Position numbers and translations under genes: made by a program. A DNA stretch of 64,000 nucleotides from Paralichthys olivaceus (taxonomy: Eukaryota; Chordata; Actinopteri; Pleuronectiformes; Paralichthyidae): positions 7,938,501-8,002,500 of the forward strand of contig NC_091099.1 in the NCBI RefSeq assembly GCF_024713975.1, written 5' to 3'. A model generated the notes under the pieces. It saw only the letters and a list, made by a program, of their open reading frames with translations. It did no database searches and was not told the origin of the DNA. Shown in pieces: positions 1 through 13,700 of the stretch (the first letter of the stretch is position 1; each line of letters starts with the position of its first letter).

Positions 1-1267
1 TACGGACAACACATCTCGCTCCCAGCTCTGGTTTCTCACTGTTTATTCCTCGTTTGACGCGTCGTTTTCTGTAGTTTTTCTTACCACGTTTAAAGTCCGC
101 TCGCGAGGACTGCGTTTCTGAAAAGCTCGTGAAATCTGCGACACCGCTGAATTTCTTTTAAATGCCTCCCTCGCCGTGTGCGCAAGCTGTGTGTTGATTC
201 TTTAATGTTATTATTTTACTTAGGCTGAATATTTCCATGCACACGTATGCACTCCCCGATGCGCTGCTGCCCTGCGCTCCGACATCGCCATGTTGGTTTT
301 TTACAGGAGCGCTCGTGGCTTTAAACGGGACTTTACGGTGTCATAAACGCAATAACAGCGCACGAAGCCCGTCGGCATTGACAGAGGAGGGTCTTGGGTG
401 TCCGCGGAATATAGAATTGATCGCAAAAAGCCTTGGGAACATTTTACGCATCTATTTTAAGTGTCGGAAGGGGCGAGGGCCTTATCTGTCTTCTTGCTCT
501 TCCCCACGTCGCATTGCCTCACTCTGGAATTGTGTTCGATTCTTGTCCCCCGATCGAATATTTCTGATCAACACCCACATGTAAACATTCCCCAGGCTTT
601 GAGCTTTATTTTCATGTCAATATTATCCCGGTGCGACCCACTGGAGATTTTTAATTAATTTTTGAAATGAACATATCGGCTCGGCGGTGACGCACGCCAC
701 ACCAACCTCTCGCTACTCGTCTTTATTTTGACATTTTATTCATATTTACAGCGCATGAATTTGGATAGGAATTGTCGGATATGATGTGGAAAGGACCAAT
801 GAACATTATGATGTGAAAAAAACCGGTGTGGATAATTTATTTGTATTTTTAATTATTTTATGAAAATATGACGAATGAAAAAAAGTGTGTTTCCGTGTGC
901 TGCGCTGTCGGGGTGTTTTTGGCTTCGGCTGATTGTGACTTGAATTCATTTCTTAGTCAGTGAACAGCAGGAATGTGACTCTATTGACAGTTTGTGCCCC
1001 AGACTTATTTCATTCTTTGTGAAATAATGCATTTCGATTTAATTCATGATGTCGCAACCGATTAGGGCTGGGCGCAAAATCTTGGCCGGGCCCCAACTAT
1101 GTGTGTCATTGAATTTATACGCGCTCTTTATGTAATTAGACGTTTGTTTCGTTGTGTCATAAAGGTTTTATATACTTTTCAAGTGCTGGGAAATAAAGGC
1201 AGGTCACTGCAGGGTTGGTTGCTGCTGGCAGATGGTAAACTATTGCTGCATTGTCTCTTTTATTCAG
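1..1267 (+). other. ccnd2 intron 1 (3' part)
   Basis: AT-rich non-coding sequence ending at the exon 2 acceptor. I searched all frames for the conserved exon 1 peptide (starting MELLC) and did not see it, so exon 1 is upstream of the window. No other coding frame here is convincing. Confidence 0.7.
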
Positions 1268-1483
1268 GTCTGTGAGGAGCAGAAGTGCGAAGAAGAAGTT
1301 TTTCCCTTGGCCATGAACTACTTGGACAGATTTTTAGCCGTGGTACCCACCAAAAAGTGCAACCTGCAGCTGCTGGGTGCAGTCTGCATGTTCCTCGCAT
1401 CCAAATTGAAAGAGACTCGTCCACTAACTGCAGAGAAGCTTTGCATCTACACAGATAACTCCATCAGACCTCAAGAGCTGCTG
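1268..1483 (+). CDS. ccnd2: ccnd2 exon 2
   Basis: Begins V-C-E-E after a TTTTATTCAG acceptor and ends Q-E-L-L before a GTAAGC donor. It is 216 nt, phase 0 at both ends. It encodes the central part of the N-terminal cyclin box, including the helix with [18 protein letters not shown]. The frame reads on into intron 2, so the longer open frame to 1543 is not real coding sequence. Confidence 0.97.
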
Positions 1484-3333
1484 GTAAGCAACATTTGCTT
1501 CAAAAGGTTTTGTGCACAAAAACTTCACAGTGGCACCTCTTAGGGTTCATGATGTCATCCCAAGACAAAGTTATGTTTCATGACATGTTTCTGCATCATG
1601 TTAACTTTGTAGTCAACAGGTTTTTATTGCATTTGATTTTAAGGTAATAAAATGTGTTTGTTTAACAACTGAGCTGAGAACATCTCACTTCACACCAGAG
1701 CTGGTCTCGTTTCTCTAAATGTGTCGTCCAGTCTCCGCTCTGCACCGCTCAGTCATCAAAGATCCAGGAAAAAGCAGCAGCCCCTCGGTGAATTGTCCCA
1801 CAAGGGCTCTCTTCACTGTACAAGACCCTGTGGACTTTACAGTATACTCATCCAGTCTGTGCAGTGGTCTACATCGCCATCTAGTGGCAGATATTTGCAC
1901 AGAGCAACGAGGTCAGCTTGAACTCCAGCCAAAGTTCTGACTCTGTTCCTGTCAGGGAGAGAGAGACACAAGAGAAATTCAAGTTTGCCTTTTACAGTTT
2001 AACTTTCATCCAAAAATAACTGCACACGTTTCTGATGTTGTGTCATGCTGCTTTTACTTCTGACACATTATCCAACGCGTAGGTTACAGCATGTGTGCAT
2101 ATACATAACTGACAATTCAGGGCAGAGAAACATAAATGTCATTCCTCTGTGTCCTATTTATTTGATAAGGCCGCTCTGGCCTGATAACACCAGCTGTTTT
2201 CACCAGCACAAACCGATTAATTAACTGGGTTTCACATCAGATAAGTATTTCCCCGCTGCGGTGCTACACAAACATTCCTCGGTAAACAACAACCAATCCC
2301 ACCCATGTTGTGAAAGAGTCCACATATTATGATTCAGACATGGCTGATGTTTGCAGGCCTGCCTCGCTGTCTAACTGGCGGGCGGCTTTCTGCCCGCCGT
2401 GCTGATTGCCGCAGCGTGCATTCCCCTGTTTCTTCACGAGCTTCTGTTGGTTTTGTTGGATAATTTTGTGGAATGTATTTCTACTTGAGAGTATCGTGTC
2501 AGATTTAATTTCCCTTCTGCTGAGCGAAGGGTTGAATGGTCAGCGGACTGAAGTCAGAGGATTGATGAGTAAACGGTGTCCATTTAAAAAAGTGGCACAT
2601 GATTAACCTGAGATGGAGGTCTTGTAAGACAGCATGTAGACTGTTGCTGTGCTCAGAAAACTGAGTGCGTCCTACCTTTGTGCTCACTGTGCAGACAAAG
2701 CCCTCAGTCCTTGAACCGGTTTGCTGAGGCCTCCGCTCAGTGTTTCTGTATAAGGCAGTATTTTGGCTGACATGCAGATACAGGAAACAGAGATCAGCTG
2801 CTCAGGGCATGTGATCTTTTTTTTGTGTGTTTTTTTCCTCATCTTTGGTAACAATTTCTTGTAAAGAGAACCGCAATGTTACAAAGAAGGTGTGACCAGA
2901 GGAAGGCAAGTAGCAGAAGGAAGTGGGTGCCTGCCACTCTGTCAGCACAGAGCCTGTGTTGCAAGGTTTGTCACAGCAGCCCTCGCTGTATTGAATCTTG
3001 CTCGCTGGCACTGATGGAAAAGGCTGTTTGAGAGCGGGAGGCAGGAGGCAGCCATGATGCACAAGTAATCAACAAACCACTGCTGGGCGTTGTGGGATTG
3101 ATCAAATAATTTAATCTTTGAGATATTACTCTCTTCAAACCAATCAGACGATTGTTTCACCCTTGAATCAAAAGGGCTTTAATTTTCTTATTTCCTCCCA
3201 TATGAGTAGTTGTGAGTAGCATTGAGGAGATTAAAAATCAGACGAGGCTAAAAAAAAGAATGTCACTTTGAGCTGGGGCTTGTAGCAGGGTCTGCAGCAG
3301 CCATGTTGAATTGTCTCATGACTGAGTCCATGT

Positions 3334-3371
<38 letters not shown>

Positions 3372-4022
3372 GGAAAATGAGGAGCATCCACAGTCGCAGT
3401 CACAAGTCTGCAGTCCGGAACCAAACCACAACATTTATTTCCAAAATTAGTCACCAACTATTCCGTTGATCACCTCCGCTGAGAAGTGAAAGTTCAACAA
3501 CGTACTGAGAGAAGAGGGCACCACACCTATAGTGCCCCCCCGACATCAAACCGACACTCTTCTCACATCACATTTTCCCAGGAGACCCACATTAAAATGA
3601 TTTGTGATAGTTTAGAGCAGTTAATGCAGGCATATTCGATAACACGGGGAGTTGAGTAATGTTCGATTTGAAGCCTTTAATTTAAAATGTTACCTGAGGA
3701 TTGTGTTTCCCCTGAGAAACATAGGTTGTAAATGATTTAGAATAAAGTCTTGATCTTTTATTCAGCTCTTGACATTGTTTATATAAGTAGAACATAAGAT
3801 GTAAAGGCTGAACCAAAGGGTAGAGACAGAATTGTAAGCGAAACACAGGATGCAATAAAGGAAATAATCACATTTAATGTTGTTGCGCACAATGAAGTGT
3901 TTTTATAGTTTAAATGAATTATAGATTGAGAAAAGAGATTAAATACTGTTTAACTTTCTAAGATAACAACGGTTTACTGCTGATCCTGCTCAACAAGCAC
4001 AGCGTTCCTATCCATATTCACT

Positions 4023-4066
<44 letters not shown>

Positions 4067-7000
4067 TAGAACCTCTGGTGGGCCTCTTTAGGAAAGTCCC
4101 CAGATGCCAGACAGACAGACGAGGGAGGGAGGCAGTGTTGTGAGGTCACCTGAGTTGGTGGCGCTGCTGGTGTTTCTCTGTCCCAGGCTAGGCCAAGCAG
4201 ATGCTAATGTAATAACAATAATGCTTAACCCCCAAACCCTCGCCACTGTACTGGGGCCCCCGGGGGCCCACAGTGTCACATTCACACACTTTCATTTGCA
4301 GTCTTGAACAGCTGTGTGTAAAACTGTCTCAGTATGTAAATATGTGGTCGTACTTTGTGTCACTGAAACACCCTCAGTCTTTCTCATTTTCGGTCAACTC
4401 TCTCTGCTCTCTCCCCCCTCCCTCCCTCTCTCCAGGAATGGGAACTGGTGGTGTTGGGGAAGTTGAAGTGGAACTTGGCAGCGGTGACGCCGAACGACTT
4501 CATTGAGCACATTGTGAGGAGGCTGCCGCTGCCTGAGGATAAACTGGCACTTATACGCAAACATGTCCAGACCTTCATCGCCCTCTGTGCCACAGGTAGG
4601 ACGCAATCGGAGCTAATAGAACATTTGTTTTGTGTGTCCTAACAAGCAATCGAAATAACACTGGTCCACTGACCGTACAGAGTGCAATAAGTCAAATCTT
4701 ATTTCTGCAGCGGGTTATGAGCCTTCCTCGCTTTATAACATGCGGCAACAGCTCTGAGTGCAGAGGTGTGCTGTGGGCCAGTCACGGCCCGCAGTAACTT
4801 AAGTGAGATGCATTACCTCCAGGGGGAAAATATTCTGCATAAGAAAAGCATGTGTCATGGAAGACATTTAAGTGATAGACTCTTAGGTCTGATGTCCATC
4901 ATCTGTCTTCTCCCAGGCTGGTATGTGGTCGTGTTTTAGAGGCATATCAGTGGCTTGCAGAGCATCCAGTAACACTTCAAAGCAGATTTTGCCTGGTTGA
5001 GGGGCATTCCCATGTCGCACAGGGTCGAGAAGAGGAATGGACAGGGGCGGAGGCAGACGGGCTATTGTCTCTCCGCTCTTGAGGTGAATTGTTCCCTCAA
5101 GATCAAACATCCAGAGAGTCGTGGGAGGAACGGGGAGCCCTTAACATGATCTGAGGAGACGGCCCGGTGGAGGCAAGGGAAGACGCAGGAGAGAACAGAG
5201 GAGTTGGGGAGAGCCAGAGGAAGATATTGTTTTTGCTCGGGCATTTCTAAGGCATGTCATGTTTTCATATCTCTCCTCCCTCCCCTCTTCCCCGCACCTC
5301 CACCATCTTCTCACGCCTCCCCACCCTACAGCTGGCGGACATGATAGCTTTCCCATGTTGAGTTCCCATGTTGGGATTCTCTAAGGCAGGTTTCTCCTGT
5401 TTGCGCCACCTCTGACGCCTCGTTCAAAGATACAAACAAGTTCAGTGGAGTTCTTTGAAAACTGGCACCTCAACCAGCCCTTTAACATCCTTCAGTATTT
5501 ATTTACTACAATAAGGCTTTTGTCTCTTCTTTCTTTCTCCCTTTCTGAGTGACTCACTATCACCAACACCACCAGCAGCTTCCATTATTTTGAAACTCTC
5601 AGACAACAATCCTTCATGGGAAAATGGCTTCTTGTGCTGACATCATTCACAGGAGTGTGTTTACAATTAGATCAATAGATACAAGGGAGGCGACAGGTAT
5701 TTAAAACATAAAGCAATGGAATCCCCTGCACTGATTGTGCAATTGATATGACAGGGTGAGAAAAAACTCCTCCTCTCCAGATACGTTTTTTCTTTTCTTT
5801 GTTCTCTCGCGCCAGCAGAATAATGTGTGGAATGACAGCGTGTCAGTGATCGGACCTATTCCCAAAGCAACATTGTGAAAGACTCATGCACTTTGTCCTT
5901 AATTGCTTCAATGAGGCAGTGGAAATAAATTTATGAGCCTCCCAGAGTCGTCCTCCTGACATTGTGTTTTAGAGGGGAGACTTTCTGGAGTTAGCTCTGG
6001 ATTAGCAACAGGTCATTTATCTGTGCATGCTCTCCTCAGACCTGTATCCAGGCAAACAGAGAGTGAGGGCAAGGCGGGGAAAGAGTGAGAGCGTGAGTGA
6101 GTCAACAATTTGATGCATCTGAACATCGCTGGGAAAATCGAAACCTCGTTTGCCGAACGTTCCCAGCCGTAAATCTTCAGGCTATCTGCTGAGAATCCTC
6201 CTCGAGCTGAGCTGAGAAGGTAAAGTCACGGCAGAAGGAGGAGATCTTTCAGGAGGATTTACATTTGCAAGACGTCTGACAACGGGTCACCTGTGGCCTT
6301 CCCATTTCATACAGTCCATTCAAATCACCACCCACCACTACTCCCACCACTGCTGTCCCTATACTGAAAAAGAAAACATGCATAAAACCACGGCTCTCTG
6401 TTTTCTGGGGAACAAGAGAGAGAGGAGGAGAAGTGGAGAATAAGGCCTCTCATTCCTAATGGCTCCTCTCTTTTGATGAAACAGTTCCGTTCGAGCCACT
6501 CGGTGGGATTTTGTCAGGTGGCGCAGGCTGGCTCTGTATTAATTAATAACATTGGCTGGCCCATTCACGACTATGCAAATGGCTCAGGGGGCTCAGCTAG
6601 AGGCTGAGAGAAAGGAGACAAAAGGCTCGGCCCTTACATTTCATATGCAGAGCCATGCGAGGGTCAGCGCTGCGGGGCCACTTGATAGGAAACACCAGCG
6701 CTTCCCTCAGGCAGGCCGCCGGATAATAGCCCAGAAACAAGCTCATTAAGGGAGATTATGAACCTCCATTCCTACACACAGACACCAAGCACTCCGAGCT
6801 TCCTCTTCTATTATTATTCAATTGAGGTAAAGTGGGAGAATGGATGGGGTGCATGGGGCAGACAGATGCACCCCAACCTGTCTTCTGCAGTTATTGAGCT
6901 CCGTCTTCGTGCCATATTGGCAGGGATTATAGTTTTTTAAAAATATATACCAACTCCAATAGTGCTCTCTGTAATGGTATGCATGGAATGGTGACAATGG

Positions 7001-9554
7001 ATATAGAAGTTGATCAAAAGAAAATTCTGGATCGGGGCCAACAGTGCTGTCCAAGAGAGAGTCAATTGTCGTGGAAGACACAAAGAGCATTTTGATACAA
7101 GTTGGGATGTAAATAGCGAGTCGTTTAAGTAATTGAGTACTTTTATCTGTGGAAAAGTGTTTTTTGTGGAATGTGGAAGTGTCTTTGGATCGTGAGGAGT
7201 AACTTGATGATTAACTGGTTAGTTTTTTCCGAGACAAACTAATGATTCACCAGCTAACAAACATGAGAGAGCTTTGCCGTATGGCTTCACTTTCACTCTG
7301 ATATATTTGTAAAAACTTTACCACAGAACAAGCTATTTGCTCTTATTGTGCAGAGTACTACAGTAAAGCCGAGGTTTACCTTTCCAAATATTATTTACAA
7401 AATGAGGGAGCAGTTTGTATAAACCTTGCTCTTCTCAACTTTCACGCAGTTGTGCCTGGACTCATATTTTCATGCCCAACACAGTATATTTCACTGTTTG
7501 TTTTGTTATACAACCCAAAAACACAAAAGTCAAATGTTGGATCACATGTTGAAATACACTTCATCCACTGTATTTAATTTTTATCTCAGAACAATGAAGA
7601 AGTGCACTGCTATCCAACTGTCATGAGATAATTAAAAATTAAAAGTTTTTTTCTTGTATCCCCCAAAGCTTTCCAAGTCATGCGCCCAAAATTCAGGAAG
7701 GGAACATGTACATTTTTATGCAACACTGACCACTCAGATGTTCAGAAGTGACTCATGCATTTAGGATGTTAAGTTTCACTGGTCCAGAGGCAGGAATGCT
7801 CCGTGTTGCTTTCTCTCCAAGCGGCTGCTGCGCGGAGAATCCCCTCCAGGCTCAGCTCGGCATTCTGGAGATGAATGATTCATCTTCAGATGTGGTCAAT
7901 GAAAAATTCTTTACTGGTGTTTGTTTACATAAAAGCCCCTTCATGTTCGATGAGTCAGAACCCCAACAAATTGGCCACTTGCTCCAACAAATTATCGTCC
8001 CTCACCATCATGTCCGGTCTGGCTGCATCGTCAACACACAGAGCAGGAAGACACTTCCTGACCGTGTTCGCCCAAAAATGTGACACAGAGTGAATCATTG
8101 AGTGGCACGTCCTGAGTGTTCACCCCCTCACCTCGCTGGAGTAATCAGCACCACACTCTAAAATACTGCGGCCAGCTGACTCACAGTAGAAACATGAGGA
8201 GATAGGTTTCTTCTTAGGATGCTGCAGTTATCCACTAGAAATCAAAACGCCTTTAATATGTTTAATGGAGGTCACGGTAACCACAGACTAATATTTGTGA
8301 AGTAAATGTCGGTGACAGCTGGAACGACATGACACCAGAGTCTTAGCGTTATTCTTTCTCTATGGACGCAACTTCTGCTCAGCTCCTGATTGTCTGAATC
8401 TGATCAGCTACACATATAGACGATCAGAGTACAGAGTTAGCAGTTTGCAATGTGAAGGAAAGAGAAGCCTCATGCTTTCCCCCATTCAAACTTCTATAAA
8501 TCTGTATGCTCCCCATCTGCAATGTTGCCAACGCCTCAAGGCTGCAGCTGTGACAGTGGAGATGATGGTGCAACACTGAAAAGAGTTGTCACAGGATGCT
8601 ATAATTAAACAGGAATGCTGTTTTCTGGCTAATGACTTGAAATCAGTTTGAGCAGGCTGCATGACTCAGACTCTCCCAAGTTTTTTTTTGCGCTCGTCTA
8701 CAGAGCAACTTGTCTGGAACAAGACTGGAATGGAATATGACAGATGGCAGTATCGCAGCGTTATTATTTAACTGGTGATTTCTCGAGGAGCTACATTAGG
8801 TGAACCATCTGAGCAGCTCTCCACAGATGTGTTTGGACTACCCGGCCATGTTTCATTAATGCTGAAACTTACTGTCATGCCAATCCCAAAATGATGTTTG
8901 TTTTTGGCCTTAATCAGTCAACAGGCTGCGGGTCCTCGTAATGCTGCTCCTTTAATAAACAAGGTCAATAAGGGCTACATGTATAGAATACAAGACTCTG
9001 ATTTATAGCGCTGGAGTGAGAGGAAAGGGTGAAAAGGAGATCTTTTTTCTTTCTTTTTTTGGCTGTTGTTCAACTTTCCAGCTTTAATTAATTTACAAGT
9101 TTAATGTGCATACTGTGCATAGCAGCCACCCAGGAGGAGTGGGCCATGTAGGGAAGCAGACTGTGTGACCAGAGGCCTGAGGATGAAGTTTCACGGGGTA
9201 GGAACACGGAGGAATGGAGACGAGGGGGCACCGGGAGGAGAAAGGGCCATTGAAGGGGGTGAGAGGCGTGCAGGCCAGGCCAGCCAGCCGCTGCTCACAG
9301 GGAGCTTTCCATCGCAGGCGTCCCCACTCAGCTACATACACTGTTTATCCTCAACATGAATACCAATGAGGGCCTCCTAAAATACGGTCATTCTTCCCCC
9401 CACATGCAGCAGCCACCAGGCCGGAGTGTCAGCCCGCATCGGCTGCACGCGCGCGTCCTTGTTCTGCTACAGACCTGTCTTGTCTTGAGTGCGAAAAATC
9501 AGCTTGCTGCCCACTGCCCGCCACTCAGCTCTCCCACAAACCTTCATCTATGCC

Positions 9555-9600
<46 letters not shown>

Positions 9601-10702
9601 CTGCATCTTAAAGCATGTAGGAATTGGTTCATTGTCTCACGCCGCTGTCTCTGAGTTGTCTGCCTCCCTGCCTGTCAGTCTGCACTCACTGCACACGTAC
9701 AGTAAATCCGTGTATGCCTTTGTCCTTTTACCCCTCTATAGAAAGTTGTGCTCTTACAGCAGTGATGTAATGCCGAGGGGCTTTGTGCGCTCCTTCCTCT
9801 TGGCTCGAGGTAGCCTTTAATAAATCGCCCCTTGGCAGAGGCCCAGCTGCTAACACAGGGGTGTATAATAAGTTCATTTATTTGTCAACACTGAGCCCAC
9901 AAGATGAGAAAGAGCCTGGCTGTGCATGTTAAAAAGGCAGTGAGGGGCTGCCTTTACAGCTATCAAAGGGCCCACCTCTTTGATTCCACATAAAAAAGAA
10001 GGAAGAAAAATCTCCTTCAGAGCCATTGCGTGCAGTTTGCTTTGCAATTGAATATGGCAATATGTTAATGTGCAGGCTGTTTCTTTGCCCCCACTGCCCA
10101 CTCCTCCAGTCCATAGGTGGCCCAGGAAGAGAGGCATGCTTGTGGGGTGGGTGGAGGGGTTGATGGGAGGCAGGAGTTGAGGGTCACTGGAGGGCGACTC
10201 TTTTCTTCTCCCAAAACCTCACAAGATTCTGGACACAGACTTAAGAGTGATGTGCCGCGGAGTTGTCTACACCCTCTCCCCTCGACACGCCCACCACCTT
10301 CCCTTCTTATTCTCCTTGTCGCCATTCCGGCCATCCCTTCCTCTTCATCTTCCTTCCCCCCAGTTGACCCTCGTGCGCAACCCCCACCCCATCCCCGGCC
10401 ACAGTCTTTTTGTCCGGCCTGTCTCACTGAATTGTTATCAGCAGAGACGGGATGGATGCTGTGTCTCTCAATTGGGTGAAATGAGGTGATGACTCTGGAC
10501 AATGGAGTCACACTCTTCTTCCTTCCCCTCTTGCAGGTCCGCCACTCTATTAATATGCTAAAAGATAGGAGGGCCGCCAATGCAAACCGCTGCCTGTTGT
10601 AGCAACAAAGACCGGGGCATGTGTGCCATTCACTGCCCCCATCTGAGCAGGCCATGTGTTGTCCAAAGAGAAAGGTAGAAGTTGAGCAAGAAAGAGAGAA
10701 AG

Positions 10703-10763
<61 letters not shown>

Positions 10764-13700
10764 TGAAAAACTCTCGCTCTCTCTCTGTCTGTGTGTCTCC
10801 CTCGCTCTCCCCCTGTATGCCAGTTGCCTTGCCTTTTCGGGCTTCTGGCCCGTTCACAAGCTGTCTCATTTGCATTATGAATGACAGTGAGGGGAGCTAA
10901 CAAGGTTATTGGTCTTTGAGACGCACGCCTGTGACCACACGTGGAAAAAGGACCTACAGCAGTGAGCATTGGCAGAGGCACTGAGCCTCTTTATTCCTCC
11001 CTTTCCAAGCGCTATGGGGCTTTTTTCAGCAAGCACACGATTTACTCAGGAGATGGAAGAAAAGGGGCCGGGCTGGGGAGAGGGGGACCGGGGTGGGGAG
11101 CGGGTGAGGGTGGTTGCTTTTCAGCTCCTTTACAAGCCAAGTGAACCCTCATTATCCAGGCCCCTGGTCATTAGTGAGCGCTGCGTTCGGACCTGGTACA
11201 ATAGAGGGATTATTTATTAGCTGACTGCTAGATTACCAAATCATATTGTCTCTGGGAGGGATGTATCTGTGCCCTTTTGTGTGGAGCGCATGAATCGAAA
11301 GTGTAATTTAGAAACCTCACCAGGTGAATAACAACGAGAGATGCCTCTTTGTATAAACTGCAAAAATTCACCTCACTCAAAACACGTTTAACTCAACTGG
11401 TGTTTCTCCCTCTGACAGATTTCAGATTCGCCATGTACCCCCCCTCCATGATTGCTACAGGAAGTGTGGGGGCAGCGATCTGTGGCCTGCAGCTGGATTC
11501 AACTGACCAGTCACAGTGGGGCGACAGCCTGACAGACCTGCTGGCTAAAATCACAAACACAGAAGTGGTGAGTTTCATTTATAACACCTCAGTCACATCC
11601 GGAGCTTGGTGAAACTAGAGATATATATATTTTCTAAAATAAAAATGTAAAAAATGCAGAATTCCAGTGTGGTCTTGTTAGTCATGGTTTTGCTGAGAGC
11701 TCAATACTTGTGTCTGGAAAGTCTGGAGCGATGTTTCTGAGTAATGTTTGACCAAGGAGCAGTAAACATGAGTATCTCTGCAGGTATCAGTGAGGTGAGC
11801 AGAGGTTTTTTAATCTGTGCACAGTTATTAAAGGGACTCTGTGACTCAGCTGCTGCTCTGTTGGAAGCTTTTCATCTCCTCCTTCAGTTTACATCTCCTG
11901 TGAAATGCCACAATGAAATCATCTTATTACCACACACACACTTTGCAATCTATTAACAAGCAAATGCTGATTAGTCAACCTGCTTGTAAAGGTTGTGTGT
12001 TTGCAACAGATGGTCGTTGGGATGTTGAAATCTCACACTCAGATTTGGCTTCTTGTTCATCAGGCTCCTTAATCTCATTTTGAGGGGTTCTACTATGTGT
12101 CATAAGAAGAAATATCAGAAATGAGGATTAAGCTAAAAACTAAAATATCCTCCCTCCTTAGAATAAATGATCACCATGCTCCAGATGATTGCATACATTT
12201 ATTTTCCTCTCCATCAGTCCGCTCCCCTCTCCTCTCGCATAAAGAGTCCTATAAATTGAGCCGGGTTGAGAGCATATACAGAGTATGCTCTATCACTGAC
12301 AGGAATGCAGGCCAGGCCGTTGTGTGGCTGTCTGGCTGCAGTGAATGTTGCGGTGGCTGGTGAGTTTGAGTCCAAACACAGGCAGGGCCCTCGGCTGACT
12401 CCGAGATGCCTGGCTTTCATCACACGGATGCAAGAGGGCTTCAGTTCGCTGCAGGCGTGAGTAGGTGGGCAGAACTGCAGAGGGCGAGGACAGTGACACT
12501 GGGACACGATAAGTGAAGTTATTGAGTCCCTTTGGGGAGATTTGTTCTGTGCATTTTACCAGTCCTAACTGTTCAGAGGCAGTGGGCAGCCACTGAGCCG
12601 TGTCCAGGGACCAGCTCCAGCTCTGAGGCCAGCACCTTGGCACAAGAAGTCCAAACATGATGAAAATGGCTTTTGGTTGGTAATAGCAGACTTAATATAA
12701 ACACCAACATTTGTGTCCTTGTGTGTGCGCTGCACAGGGAGCGGCTCAAAGGCTGTGACACTGATCCCAAGCCTCAAGCCCTGGTATGTTAAATTCTGTC
12801 TCAAAAGGAGGCGAAGCAGGAGGAGGAGGAGGAAGAAAGTTGTTGAAGTGTGAAAAGGACACTGAGGGGGTGTCGTGCCTCCCTCACGACAATCAGCCCT
12901 CTCTCATCTCCTCCTATGGTTCCTAATGCATCACTGCTGGAAAGCATGGCTCCCTCTGGTGCGAGCTGTGTGAAGTCTCGCCCAGCAGCTGAGGAAAAAC
13001 AAATAGCTGGCCTCAGCAGCACAGGGCCTCAGTGTGTTTAGGCTGCGAGGTCGTAGACTTGAGGGAATTAAGTCGCTCTGTGTCTCTATGATCAACTCCT
13101 CACATTCCTGGATTCGGACAAGCCATGGCTCTCAGTAAACACAGGAGGCAAAGCACAGGGCAGCCTTCCTAATTCAACATATATGAAGGGCTTTAGTGCA
13201 AACTGCAGAGGAGCCAGCCAAAATACACGCAGAGTGTCTTTTCGTTTATAAAGTTACTCACATCAGACTTGTGCACCACTTGTGATTTAACATTAAAGTC
13301 TCAGGACAAATGCCCAGAAGTTGTTGTGGCGCCTGGGTTATTGACACATTTTGCCATGGATTGAGCTTTTAGATTTTCACACACCAAAAAACACTAAATG
13401 TTGATCATTGACCATGTCGCGTTAACACTCGCCCCTCTTTTCCCACAAGCTGAACCACTTCATACGTCAATTCAACATCCAAGGGACACCTCAACCTCAC
13501 ATTCGACGTCAGTCACCGGGGTGGCGGTGTAGAGTGTAAATGTGTACACACATCGCTCTGTATTTTCGCTTTAGCGGTAGCCAGTGGAGTTGCTCCTCGT
13601 TGCGAGTCCACCAGAGAGCCAGGCAAAATATGAAGGAGAAGATAGTTTCGCCAACCTCTGCAGCCACTGCTGCCAACAGCATCATGACCCCCCCCCCCCC

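Larger units (their letters stand above)
1484..4435 (+). other. ccnd2 intron 2
   Basis: Non-coding. It holds a (CT)n tract at 3336-3366, an (AC)n tract at 4025-4074 and a pyrimidine-rich acceptor. The short open frames on both strands lack protein-like composition or splice context. Confidence 0.85.
4596..11418 (+). other. ccnd2 intron 3
   Basis: The largest ccnd2 intron (6.8 kb). It holds (GT)n at 9557-9597 and 10705-10760 and a guanine-run segment at 11064-11113. Several blocks with octamer- or homeodomain-like AT-core words (about 6538-6700, 9811-9890, 10855-10925) look less degenerate than their surroundings. A long minus-strand open frame at 10065-10655 is low-complexity and not believed. 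Confidence 0.85.

Noticed and set aside
10065..10655. 196-codon minus-strand open frame in ccnd2 intron 3
   Set aside because: Gly/Arg/Glu low-complexity middle from C/T-rich DNA, no splice signals, overlapped by equally long frames on the other strand.
10550..10981. Long Thr-His and Cys-Val open frames around 10.7 kb (and likewise near 9.56, 19.6, 32.4 and 62.85 kb)
   Set aside because: They are translations of (GT)n/(AC)n microsatellites with no splice or start context.
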